The notes under the pieces were generated by a model. That model made no database searches, was not told the DNA's origin, and saw only the letters and a list, made by a program, of their open reading frames with translations. Made by a program: the position numbers and the translations under genes. A stretch of 34,194 nt of DNA, taken from NCBI GenBank assembly GCA_015056975.1, contig SVFG01000020.1, positions 1 to 34,194 of the forward strand, given 5' to 3'. The DNA is from Lachnospiraceae bacterium. GTDB lineage: Bacteria > Bacillota > Clostridia > Lachnospirales > Lachnospiraceae. Below, piece after piece: positions 8,298 through 15,570 of the stretch (within the stretch, counting starts at the first letter, position 1; each line of letters opens with the position of its first letter).

Positions 8298-9279
8298 TTT
8301 TAGAGGAAACATATGCATTGTCAAAGACGGCAAAATCCTATATGAAAAGGCAACCGGGTTTGCAGATTTGGCAAATAAGATTCCCAATACCATAGAAACC
8401 AGGTTTGCAAGTGCATCAGCGGGCAAGGTTTTTGTGGCGGTGGGTATATTACAGCTGATTGAGCAGGGGAAAATTAGTTTTGAAGACACCTTGGGAAAGC
8501 TTTTGGATATGGATTTGCACAGCATAGATGATGCCGTAACCGTGGAGCAATTGTTAACCCATACCTCGGGAGTTCCCGATTATTTTGATGAAAGTGTTAT
8601 GGATGAGTATGAGGAATTGTGGGTAGATTATCCCAATTACAAAATCAGACATAACAGTGATTTGCTTCCGTTGTTTATAGACAAGCCCATGATGTATGAA
8701 AGGGGCGAGAAGTTCCAGTACAACAATACGGGCTATGTATTGCTTGCCATGATTATTGAAAAAGTAACCGGAAAGTATTTTGATGAGTATCTGCAGGAAA
8801 GGGTTTTTAGCGTATGTGGTATGAAGTCGACAGGCTATTATGAATTGGACAGATTGCCTGCAAGATGCGCCAATAATTATATTTATTGCCCCGAAACAAA
8901 GGATTTCCGTACCAATATCTTTTCTGTGGATGTGAAAGGTACCGGTGCCGGCGGAGCCTTCATCACTGTAAAAGACATTATAAGCTTCTGGACGAATCTG
9001 ATAGATGGGAAGCTGATTTCCAAAGAATTGGTTGCAAAGATGCTTAGCAAAAAAAGCGGTGATGGTAGTGACCCCGAAGAAGGATATTATGGTTACGGTG
9101 TGTGGATCATTGATAATCCCGAGGGTGAGGATTTCGTGTATTTTCAGGGCTGCGATCCGGGAGTAAGCTTTATTTCCGAATACAATCCCAATATCCATAT
9201 GATTTCTGTATTGGTAAGTAATTATGGGGATAATGTGTGGAAGGAAATGAGGAGAATACGGGAGAAGCTGTATAAATAG
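8284..9279 (+). CDS. Serine hydrolase, class C beta-lactamase / DD-peptidase fold
   Basis: The protein carries the penicillin-binding-protein-like motifs of the beta-lactamase family (Pfam Beta-lactamase, AmpC/EstB type). The nucleophile motif SxxK reads SAGK at residues 45-48, and the YxN motif is in QYNNTGYVLLAMIIEKVTG. LLTHTSGVPDYFD is the typical conserved loop. No signal peptide or membrane helix is visible, so a cytosolic esterase or peptidase is more likely than an exported beta-lactamase. The start codon overlaps the end of the tocopherol-cyclase-like gene, suggesting the two act together or are at least co-translated. Confidence 0.88.
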   Translation: MTDSNFRGNICIVKDGKILYEKATGFADLANKIPNTIETRFASASAGKVFVAVGILQLIEQGKISFEDTLGKLLDMDLHSIDDAVTVEQLLTHTSGVPDYFDESVMDEYEELWVDYPNYKIRHNSDLLPLFIDKPMMYERGEKFQYNNTGYVLLAMIIEKVTGKYFDEYLQERVFSVCGMKSTGYYELDRLPARCANNYIYCPETKDFRTNIFSVDVKGTGAGGAFITVKDIISFWTNLIDGKLISKELVAKMLSKKSGDGSDPEEGYYGYGVWIIDNPEGEDFVYFQGCDPGVSFISEYNPNIHMISVLVSNYGDNVWKEMRRIREKLYK

Positions 9280-9284
9280 GTGTA

Positions 9285-9350
9285 TTGACAAACTAATACC
9301 ACGGTATTACAATGAATTTGAGTAATACTGTGGTATTACTTTTGGAGGTG
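9285..9350 (+). promoter_or_regulatory. Consensus promoter with two palindromic operators upstream of the DUF3990 gene
   Basis: TTGACA (9285-9290), a 17-base spacer and TACAAT (9308-9313) form a near-consensus sigma-A promoter. TAATACCACGGTATTA (9294-9309) fills the spacer and is a perfect 7-2-7 inverted repeat. AGTAATACTGTGGTATTACT (9321-9340) is a second palindrome with 8-base arms. Centres are about 29 bases apart. This layout is typical of autorepression, probably by the HTH protein encoded downstream. The ribosome site GGAGGTG is at 9344-9350. Confidence 0.85.
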
Positions 9351-9355
9351 TTAAT

Positions 9356-10057
9356 ATGAAACAGGATATCATCATCTATCATGGATCGCAGCAGATTGTT
9401 GAGGAGCCGAAGTATGGGGTAGGCAAAACTTATAATGATTACGGGCAGGGCTTTTATTGTACCGAAAGTAAGGAGCTTGCCAAGGAATGGGCCTGTCCGG
9501 TAAAGAAGGATGGCTATGCAAATAAGTATGTTCTTCACGCGGACGGTTTAAATGTGATGCATTTGACGCAGGGAAAGTTCAACATTCTCAACTGGCTTGC
9601 CATCCTTTTGCAGAATCGAAAATTTGATATTAACAACAACGTGGGTGCACAGGCAAGGGAGTATTTGTTAACTCATTTTTTACCCGATGTTACAGGTGTT
9701 GATGTGATAATCGGTTACCGTGCCGACGATTCTTATTTCTCATTTGCAGAAGATTTTGTCAACAATACGATTTCCGTACGGGATTTGAATGTGGCAATGC
9801 AGCTTGGTACATTGGGTGAGCAGATTGTTTTGCTCTCGCCTCAAGCCTTCGAGCAAATAGAGTTTGTGGAATATGAGATTGCCGATTACAGAGAATACTA
9901 TTATAAACGTGCACAGAGAGATCAACAGGCCCGCACCGATTATCAACAGCGTAAAAAGGATCTTGCAATGCTTCGGGATGATTTGTTTGTGCTGGATATT
10001 ATAAGGGAGGATATGAAAAATGACGACCCCCGCCTACAATCCCATATATTTGAGTAA
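9356..10057 (+). CDS. DUF3990-type protein, probable ADP-ribosyltransferase-like toxin
   Basis: The N-terminus reads IIIYHGSQQIVEEPKYG and then YGQGFYCTESKELAKEWA, the hallmark of DUF3990. This fold is related to ADP-ribosyltransferases of the H-Y-E/Q class: candidate residues here are His9, Tyr34 and Glu155/Gln156 (GEQIVLL). The 233-residue protein has a charged C-terminal helix rich in Tyr, Arg and Gln. It is followed, with a 38-base overlap, by an HTH protein, and preceded by an autoregulation-type promoter. A toxin role is inferred from this architecture and from the fold; the target is unknown. Confidence 0.78.
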   Translation: MKQDIIIYHGSQQIVEEPKYGVGKTYNDYGQGFYCTESKELAKEWACPVKKDGYANKYVLHADGLNVMHLTQGKFNILNWLAILLQNRKFDINNNVGAQAREYLLTHFLPDVTGVDVIIGYRADDSYFSFAEDFVNNTISVRDLNVAMQLGTLGEQIVLLSPQAFEQIEFVEYEIADYREYYYKRAQRDQQARTDYQQRKKDLAMLRDDLFVLDIIREDMKNDDPRLQSHIFE

Positions 10058-10652
10058 AGCGGCGAAAGCCCTTGGCAATATGCTTCACGGTGCCGTTATT
10101 GAGTTTAACTATGACGGCGAAGAGTTTTTGCACCTTTTTATCCAGTCAGAGATTGCAAAGCAGATTGAGGACGGCAACCCGAAATACATTGCCGGTAAAA
10201 GCGGCTTGGAGCTTTTGACAGAGGTGGTGGAGAGTACTACAGGCAGGCAGATCGCGTGTACCATTATGGAAGCCTATGACCGCTCCGATGTGTATTGGGT
10301 GGGATGGGTGCTGGCGCACTATCAATGGTACTGCGGACGGAGCTTCCGTGATATTTTGGAAGTGATATCGTATCAGGCTTTTTTAGGACTGTATGACACG
10401 TTGCATGAGGCAGATGTGCGGAAGGCATACGAGGTACTGGATGCACATTTTGACGGTGCAGAGTGCAAGCTGAAGGCTACACGCAATCGCTGCGGTATCA
10501 CCCAGGAGGAGCTTGCACGCCTTTCCGGTGTATCATTGAACACCATCCGCGCTTACGAGCGAAAGAGCAAGGATATCAATAAGGCACAGACAGATATTGT
10601 CCTTCGTCTTGTTTCCGCGCTTAAATGTGACATTACGGATGTATTGGAATAA
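10020..10652 (+). CDS. HTH (XRE) protein with DUF3791-like region, probable antitoxin and repressor
   Basis: The C-terminal third (from LKATRNRCGITQEELARLSG) is a clear XRE helix-turn-helix with the recognition helix SLNTIRAYERKSKD. The N-terminal ~140 residues include a stretch (GRSFRDILEVISYQAFLGLY then DTLHEADVRKAYEVLDAHF) similar to the small DUF3791 proteins that often sit beside DUF3990 genes. A GGGAGG site at 10005-10010 selects the ATG at 10020, inside the toxin-like gene, so translation is coupled. The protein probably neutralises the DUF3990 partner and represses the promoter at 9285 through the TAATAC palindromes; both roles are inferred. Confidence 0.8.
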   Translation: MTTPAYNPIYLSKAAKALGNMLHGAVIEFNYDGEEFLHLFIQSEIAKQIEDGNPKYIAGKSGLELLTEVVESTTGRQIACTIMEAYDRSDVYWVGWVLAHYQWYCGRSFRDILEVISYQAFLGLYDTLHEADVRKAYEVLDAHFDGAECKLKATRNRCGITQEELARLSGVSLNTIRAYERKSKDINKAQTDIVLRLVSALKCDITDVLE

Positions 10653-10712
10653 TGTGATGATGGAATCTTTTGTTTACAATATTATGAGATTAAGACAAGG
10701 AGTGACAGGATA

Positions 10713-11405
10713 ATGAAAAAGATTGGTTTAGTTGGTGGAACGGGTCCGGAATCCACACTTATGTATTATAAAGAATTGAATTCTAAAATTGACGAGGCTA
10801 CCGGAAGCCGGACTATGCCGGAATTGTCCATAGAAAGTGTGAATTTCCGCAAGGCTTGGGAACTGGTTTCTTCGCAGCAATATGAAGAATTGGCAGAGTA
10901 TTTGTCTGAAAAGGTTAACCTTTTAGCGAAGAGTGGTGCTGAAATCATAGCATTGACAGCGGCTACCATGCACATTGTTTTCGATGAGATAGAAGAAAAG
11001 ACAAATGTTTCATTGGTGAGCATCCCTAAGTCCATCTGCAATGAAGTTTTGAAAAAGGGTTTTAAAAAGGTTGGACTGCTTGGAACGATTTTCACAATGG
11101 AACAGGACTTTATGAAAAAGGATTTGCTTCAGGCGGGAATAGATGTGATTGTTCCGGATAAGTCGGATAGAGAACTCGTTGCCAAAAGAATCTATGAGGA
11201 ATTGGAAGTAGGTGTTGCGAAAGAATCCACCTTACAGGAATTCAATGAGATAATCAGTAAAATGCAGAAGGCGCATGGCATTGAGGCGGTTGTTTTGGGT
11301 TGTACGGAATTGCCCTTGATATTGAATAATGAAAACTGCCTGTTGCCCTGTCTGGACAGTGTAGAAATACATATTAAGAGGTTGATTGAATTGGCGCAGG
11401 ATTGA
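10713..11405 (+). CDS. Aspartate/glutamate racemase family protein with altered first catalytic motif
   Basis: The start KKIGLVGGTGPESTLMYY and the later VVLGCTELPLIL identify the Asp/Glu/hydantoin racemase family, which uses two Cys (or Cys/Thr) residues as opposing acid-bases. The second Cys is present in GCTE. The first motif, normally (C/T)NT(A/M)H, reads AATMH (residues ~83-87), so the usual thiol is Ala. Such variants could favour a one-sided reaction (for example decarboxylation) or use another residue. The 230-residue length is normal. An AAGGAG site precedes the ATG, and the gene follows the antitoxin-like gene by 60 bases. Confidence 0.82.
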   Translation: MKKIGLVGGTGPESTLMYYKELNSKIDEATGSRTMPELSIESVNFRKAWELVSSQQYEELAEYLSEKVNLLAKSGAEIIALTAATMHIVFDEIEEKTNVSLVSIPKSICNEVLKKGFKKVGLLGTIFTMEQDFMKKDLLQAGIDVIVPDKSDRELVAKRIYEELEVGVAKESTLQEFNEIISKMQKAHGIEAVVLGCTELPLILNNENCLLPCLDSVEIHIKRLIELAQD

Positions 11406-11425
11406 AGATTGGTGGAGGAATATGA

Positions 11426-11911
11426 ATGCAAATCATAAAGGCACAAACAGAGCACTTTGAGGACGTTAAATCAATTACCCATAAGACCATATCAGAGATA
11501 TATCCCCGTTATTATCCCAAGGGCGTCGTTGACTTTTTCCTTGCTCATCATAGTGATGAAAATATCAGGAAGGATATTGCGGCAGATATGGTTTATCTTA
11601 TAGAAGACGGTGAAGAGAAAATCGGTACGGTTACTGTGAAAGAAAATGAGATAAACAGGCTGTTTGTGTTGCCACAGTATCAGCATAAGGGAGCCGGAAG
11701 GCAGCTTCTGGATTTTGCGGAGGAATTGATTGCAGAAGAGTATGTTGAAATATATTTGGCATCTTCCTTGCCGGCAAAGAGTATCTACACAAAAAGAGGT
11801 TATACGACTGTAGAATGCCCTACGATTGTTGCAGAAAACGGGGATGTGCTTTGCTATGACTGGATGAAGAAAAACAGTAATCCAATATTTCCAAAAGAAA
11901 ATAATATATGA
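11426..11911 (+). CDS. GNAT family N-acetyltransferase
   Basis: This 161-residue acetyltransferase has the acetyl-CoA loop LPQYQHKGAGRQLLDFAEEL, preceded by the beta-4 strand NEINRLFV, and the C-terminal LASSLPAKSIYTKRGYTTVE block. It resembles the small PanZ/RimI-like stand-alone GNATs, but the acceptor cannot be assigned. A GGAGG site lies 10 bases before the ATG. The gene ends just before a good intrinsic terminator, so it is the last gene of the preceding transcript. Confidence 0.88.
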   Translation: MQIIKAQTEHFEDVKSITHKTISEIYPRYYPKGVVDFFLAHHSDENIRKDIAADMVYLIEDGEEKIGTVTVKENEINRLFVLPQYQHKGAGRQLLDFAEELIAEEYVEIYLASSLPAKSIYTKRGYTTVECPTIVAENGDVLCYDWMKKNSNPIFPKENNI

Positions 11912-11920
11912 GTAACGCAT

Positions 11921-11946
11921 AGGGCTGTGAAAACAGTCCTTTTTAT
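11921..11946 (+). terminator. Intrinsic terminator after the GNAT gene
   Basis: AGGGCTGT and ACAGTCCT form an 8-base stem with one G-U pair around a GAAA tetraloop, directly followed by TTTTTATTT. It lies ten bases after the acetyltransferase stop. Confidence 0.85.
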
Positions 11947-11954
11947 TTGCTATT

Positions 11955-12275
11955 CGACAGATCGAATTGTAAATTTTTGATTTGACGGATGTCGAATTTT
12001 TGTCCCTCTAAAATCTCGAGCAGATAGATATGTAAATTTTACAAATGACGGATGCTGAAATTGGACTTTGAGAGGTGTTTTTGAGACGGAAATGACTTCA
12101 AATGAGGAATTTGGGCATATAGAATTCCTGATAATGAGGATTCTATCTGTCAAAATTACGTTTGCCTGACGGATAGAAATACCTCTTTTTCAAAATATAT
12201 ATGCCAAATAAATTTTAGTAGAAAAATTCGACAGATAGATTCTGGATAATAAGAAGTCACGGATGCCGCAAAGCG
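11955..12275. repeat. Non-coding stretch with imperfect ~63-bp GACRGAT-type repeats
   Basis: The 460 bases between the GNAT terminator and the TetR promoter hold no convincing gene. Two imperfect copies lie in tandem: CAGAT at 11958 and 12021, TGTAAATTTT at 11968 and 12031, and GACGGAT at 11984 and 12047, all exactly 63 bases apart. A further GACAGAT...CACGGAT pair (12230/12258) keeps the same internal 28-base distance. A third GACGGAT at 12168 forms the right arm of a hairpin, TTCTATCTGTCA (12141-12152) with TGACGGATAGAA (12167-12178), a 12-base stem with one wobble. The origin is unknown; it could be a decayed repeat family or a protein-binding array. Confidence 0.65.
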
Positions 12276-12346
12276 TTAATGAATAAATAAACAAGTGGTT
12301 ATGTAGCAGATATTATAGCGTGAATTTACAGAATTAGCGTTTACTC

Positions 12347-12394
12347 TTGACAGCTAATTGCAATTAGCTTATAATGAGGCTAATTACAATTAGC
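12347..12394 (+). promoter_or_regulatory. Perfect sigma-A promoter with two TetR-type operators
   Basis: TTGACA (12347-12352), a 17-base spacer and TATAAT (12370-12375) match the consensus exactly. The spacer contains GCTAATTGCAATTAGC (12353-12368), a perfect 16-base palindrome. GCTAATTACAATTAGC (12379-12394) is a near-identical second copy 26 bases downstream. The arrangement is typical of autorepression by the TetR protein encoded next. Confidence 0.92.
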
Positions 12395-12406
12395 CAAGGA
12401 GGAGTT

Positions 12407-13018
12407 ATGGATACCAAGAAGAAAATATTAGATGTTGCATTAACTTTATTTTCGGAGAAGGGTTATGGGAATGTTTATGTCAGCCATATTGCGGAGGGTG
12501 TGGGAATTAAGGCGCCGTCCCTGTACAAGCATTACAAGAGCAAGCGGGACATCTTTGAGGCGATTCTTCATGAGATGCGTGTCCGTTATGATGAGCAGGT
12601 TGCCTTTTTGAATATTACGGGAAATGATTTTGTGATGGATTCCGGATTTTTTGCAAAGGTATCCGAAGAGGAATTGTTAAAAATGGGAGCAGGTCTGTTT
12701 CACTTTTTTTTGCATGATGAGTATGAATGCAAGTTTAGAAAGATGCTTACAATAGAGCAGTTTTCCAGCAAAGAGCTTGCGGAACTTTTTTCAAATCAAT
12801 ATTTTAATGAGCCGCTGAAATATCAGGCGGGAGTGCTCCAATTCATAATGGCGCAGGGACAGATGAAGAAAGAAGACGAACAAATCATGGCACTGCAGTT
12901 TTATGCCCCCATGTTTTTGCTGCTGACGTTGTGTGACAGACAGCCGGAGAGAGAAGAAGAGGCATTGCAGCTTTTGGAAAAGCATATCAGACAGTTTAAC
13001 AGAATGTACAAGGAGTGA
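12407..13018 (+). CDS. TetR/AcrR family transcriptional regulator
   Basis: The N-terminal KKKILDVALTLFSEKGYGNV, followed by VGIKAPSLYKHYKSKRDIFE, is the canonical TetR DNA-binding domain; the rest is a helical ligand-binding and dimerisation domain of ordinary length. The ORF track begins at 12374, within the operator region; the ATG at 12407 is preferred because AAGGAGG lies just before it and the HTH begins right after. The gene is preceded by a perfect promoter with two palindromic operators, so it very likely represses itself and the flavodoxin-like gene that starts 7 bases after its stop. The inducer is unknown. Confidence 0.95.
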   Translation: MDTKKKILDVALTLFSEKGYGNVYVSHIAEGVGIKAPSLYKHYKSKRDIFEAILHEMRVRYDEQVAFLNITGNDFVMDSGFFAKVSEEELLKMGAGLFHFFLHDEYECKFRKMLTIEQFSSKELAELFSNQYFNEPLKYQAGVLQFIMAQGQMKKEDEQIMALQFYAPMFLLLTLCDRQPEREEEALQLLEKHIRQFNRMYKE

Positions 13019-13025
13019 GAAAAAG

Positions 13026-13733
13026 ATGAAAATTGTAATGATACACGGACAGAATCACAAGGGAAGTACCTATCACATTGGCAGAATGATAGCAACTAAA
13101 ATCGGTAGGGAGAAAGATATCACGGAGTTTTTCCTTCCAAGGGACTTAAATCACTTTTGCGTGGGATGTTATAACTGTATAGACGATGTTACAAAGTGTC
13201 CGTTTTATGAGGAAAAGAACAGGATTATGACAGAGGTGGAAGCTGCTGATGTCTTGATATTTACAACACCGACCTATTGTCTTAGAGCATCTGCTCCTAT
13301 GAAGAGCTTTATAGATTTGACATTTAATTATTGGGTTTCACACAGACCCAGGAAATGCATGTTTAGCAAAAAGGCGATTGTAGTATCAACAGCGGCAGGA
13401 AACGGTGCAAAAACAGCTGTCAAGGATATAAAAGATGCTTTATTTTACTGGGGTATCCCTTATATATTGCCATATGGTATCAGTATCCAGGCCATGAATT
13501 GGAAGGGCATCAGAGATAAGAAGAAACAAAAAATTGAAAAAGACACCACAAGGATTGCGAATAAAATTTTAAAGAAAAAGAATGTGAAAGCAGGCTTTAA
13601 AACAAAAGGCATATTTATGCTGATGCGCATGATGCAGAAAGCGAATATGGGCGCAGGCGATGCAGACAGAGCGTATTGGGAGCAAATGGGTTGGCTGGAG
13701 AAGGGAAGGCCTTGGAAAGAATCAGGAATGTAA
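13026..13733 (+). CDS. Flavodoxin-fold NAD(P)H-dependent oxidoreductase
   Basis: The product begins MKIVMIHGQNHKGSTYHIGR, the FMN-phosphate loop of the NADPH-dependent FMN reductase / iron-sulfur flavoprotein family. VGCYNCIDDVTKCPF has a Cys pattern seen in related flavoproteins, and VLIFTTPTYCLRASAPMKSF is the second FMN loop. The C-terminal ~60 residues are basic and helical. It probably reduces a quinone, nitro or other electrophilic substrate in the cytosol; together with the TetR regulator this suggests an inducible stress or detoxification unit. The tracked start at 12933 lies inside the TetR gene; the ATG at 13026 is the sensible start (236 residues). Confidence 0.85.
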   Translation: MKIVMIHGQNHKGSTYHIGRMIATKIGREKDITEFFLPRDLNHFCVGCYNCIDDVTKCPFYEEKNRIMTEVEAADVLIFTTPTYCLRASAPMKSFIDLTFNYWVSHRPRKCMFSKKAIVVSTAAGNGAKTAVKDIKDALFYWGIPYILPYGISIQAMNWKGIRDKKKQKIEKDTTRIANKILKKKNVKAGFKTKGIFMLMRMMQKANMGAGDADRAYWEQMGWLEKGRPWKESGM

Positions 13734-13881
13734 ACCTCATGTTACAAAATTCTCTAAAAATGCGCACTCCGGTTGGTTCCCATGTAAAGCGACATGTGTC
13801 ATAATAATGACAGATTGCAGAATCTGTAATAATCATCTACCGGCCGACAGATGAAAGAACAAATTTTAAAGGAGACGCAGA

Positions 13882-14619
13882 ATGAGTTTAGGAACAAACA
13901 TACAGTTTTTACGCAAATTAAATAAATTGACACAGGAGCAGTTCGCAGAGAGGATGGGTATTTCCAGACAAACGGTTTCCAGATGGGAAGCGGATGAGGT
14001 AACGCCGGAGTTAAACAAGCTCGTTGAAATATGCGCAATTTTTTCCTGTAAGCTGGATGAGCTGGTGAGGGAGGATTTGTCCTCCAAGGATGAAATTTAT
14101 TCGGAGGTTGAAATCAGAAAAGTAGCGGCATTCAGGATGGCAAGGTATGTGATGATTTCACCGCAACCGGAATCCGACGTACAAAATTATATGAAAGAAT
14201 GGGGCAAGAAGAGCGGTCTTCTTGCAGCAGACCCGAATGCAAAGCTGATTGGCTGGGATTTTCCTTTTGTGTCCCAGGAATTGCAGACCAGATTCGGTCT
14301 CCACGGATATGTTGCAGCGTATATGCTTCCAGAAGGTTTTGAAACCAACTGTCCGGGCGTGGAGTACGCGCAAAACAAAGAGGCGGAATACGCGGTGATT
14401 ACTGTTACAGAGCCGATGATTCGGCCCTTTGAGAGAATCCCGACAGGCTACAAATGTATCATGGAATACTTGCAGGCAAATAACTTCAAAGAGAAGCTGA
14501 GCGACGATATTGTGGGCTGTTTTGAACATGAATATGAAAAAGATGGCGTATGGTACATGGATATTTATGTACATGCCGCAAGCGTTACCAAGATGGATGC
14601 GTATTCTACGTTTAACTAA
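13882..14619 (+). CDS. XRE-family regulator with GyrI-like effector-binding domain
   Basis: Residues ~5-65 form an XRE helix-turn-helix (LTQEQFAERMGISRQTVSRW). From about residue 85 on, the sequence (VEIRKVAAFRMARYVMISP then YVAAYMLPEGFETNCPGV) follows the GyrI-like small-molecule-binding fold found in BmrR/SbmC-type sensors. The fusion suggests a ligand-responsive repressor or activator. The gene has an AAAGGAG site and a 148-base upstream gap with small inverted repeats (for example CAGATT-GCAG-AATCTG) that could be its operator. The following acetyltransferase starts 12 bases after its stop and is a likely co-transcribed target. Confidence 0.85.
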   Translation: MSLGTNIQFLRKLNKLTQEQFAERMGISRQTVSRWEADEVTPELNKLVEICAIFSCKLDELVREDLSSKDEIYSEVEIRKVAAFRMARYVMISPQPESDVQNYMKEWGKKSGLLAADPNAKLIGWDFPFVSQELQTRFGLHGYVAAYMLPEGFETNCPGVEYAQNKEAEYAVITVTEPMIRPFERIPTGYKCIMEYLQANNFKEKLSDDIVGCFEHEYEKDGVWYMDIYVHAASVTKMDAYSTFN

Positions 14620-14631
14620 GGGAGGATGCGT

Positions 14632-15057
14632 ATGGAATTAGTTTTGGCAAAATCACAGGATGCACTTGTGCTTACTTCTATGTCTAAAAGAGCTTTTGAT
14701 TCAGATATTGAAGCCGGTGGTTTGCAGATAGGCGGACCGCCGGGCTATCAATCTAATAAATATCATGCGAAAATGGCGTCACAGAAGCATTTATATACTT
14801 TCTACAATAACGGATTGATTGTCGGTGGGGCAATTCTATTTAAAGACGGAACAAACCTCTATATCGGAAGGATATTTATTGCTCCGGAACATTTTCGCGA
14901 AGGTCTGGGCATTAAGTTAATGGAGATGATAGAAAATCTGTATTCGGATGTCGTCACTTTTACACTTGATACGCCTCTGTGGAATATCCGTACCAACAAT
15001 TTTTATCAGAAGCTTGGATATGAAATAGAAAAGAAGGATAAATGTATATTACATTAA
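14632..15057 (+). CDS. GNAT family N-acetyltransferase
   Basis: This is a short acetyltransferase of 141 residues. The acetyl-CoA loop is FIAPEHFREGLGIKLMEMIE, preceded by NLYIGRI, and the C-terminal NIRTNNFYQKLGYEIEKKDK carries the conserved N-x-x-F-Y-x-K-x-G-Y block. The ATG at 14626 in the ORF track abuts the GGGAGG site directly; the second ATG at 14632 has proper spacing and is preferred. It is probably co-expressed with the XRE/GyrI-like regulator immediately upstream, which may sense the compound that it acetylates (inference). Confidence 0.87.
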   Translation: MELVLAKSQDALVLTSMSKRAFDSDIEAGGLQIGGPPGYQSNKYHAKMASQKHLYTFYNNGLIVGGAILFKDGTNLYIGRIFIAPEHFREGLGIKLMEMIENLYSDVVTFTLDTPLWNIRTNNFYQKLGYEIEKKDKCILH

Positions 15058-15132
15058 GAGGAAGCTTAAAGTTTAAAACAATAAATTAAAATTTGTTGCG
15101 CCAACAAACGGATTATCTTTCTTACTATACGT

Positions 15133-15387
15133 TACCTACTACTATATTATTTTGCTAGCGACAGTGGGTATTTTTCTTCTTTCCAAGAGATAGAGTACCC
15201 TCACAAACACGCTTTAATGTCTTCAGTAGGTAAAATAGTCTTCCAAAAGATAAGATTTACCTGCTAGCAGAAATCATACATATGCCTAGTTGGTAAATCA
15301 TTTCGAAAACAACTATAATATACCGACTCAGAAACCACTTCAACCAATCAGTAGGTATTGCTTTACTATTTTCAGGGATATTTTACG
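15133..15387. repeat. Four-unit imperfect tandem array, 62-63 bp period, with inverted TACC/GGTA sites
   Basis: No gene is visible between 15058 and 16312. YAGTNGGTA occurs at 15162, 15224, 15287 and 15349 (steps 62, 63, 62) and the inverted TACC element at 15133, 15196, 15258 and 15321 (steps 63, 62, 63); a weaker TACG at 15384 keeps the step. Within units, GGTA to TACC is always 29 bases. Sequence between the anchors is only partly conserved, for example TCTTNCCAANAGATA-like stretches at ~15178 and ~15238. The period equals about six helical turns. It is not a CRISPR array, because units diverge too much. Confidence 0.7.
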
Positions 15388-15419
15388 TTTATAAATCAAA
15401 ATTGCAACAAACCATTCAA

Positions 15420-15479
15420 AACATAGTCTCTGTATATTATTGCGTTTAGTAAACAGAGACTATGTTCAATAATTTTTTT
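15420..15479 (+). terminator. Long-stem hairpin with T-tract
   Basis: AACATAGTCTCTGT (15420-15433) and ACAGAGACTATGTT (15453-15466) form a perfect 14-base stem with a 19-base AT-rich loop, followed by CAATAATTTTTTTG. It is probably a terminator, or a processed stem, at the end of the repeat-bearing non-coding stretch. Confidence 0.75.
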
Positions 15480-15491
15480 GTCTACCGTCTG

Positions 15492-15525
15492 AGCCGGCGA
15501 CTAAAACCGCCGGCTTGCTTTTTTA
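15492..15525 (+). terminator. GC-rich intrinsic terminator upstream of the cobalamin riboswitch
   Basis: AGCCGGCG (15492-15499) pairs perfectly with CGCCGGCT (15508-15515) around an eight-base loop, followed by TGCTTTTTT. It is the second terminator in a row and insulates the riboswitch transcript from upstream read-through. Confidence 0.85.
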
Positions 15526-15570
15526 CTCAATATATGCTACACTTGCCCTTGCATAAAAGAATAAGAAACG

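Noticed and set aside
8554-9291. 245-residue - strand ORF opposite the serine hydrolase
   Set aside because: The + strand gene has clear catalytic motifs; the antisense frame shows none.
15133-15387. CRISPR array, suggested by the 62-63 bp period
   Set aside because: Repeats in a CRISPR array are nearly identical; here only short 4-9 base anchors are kept, both halves drift, and no cas genes are present.
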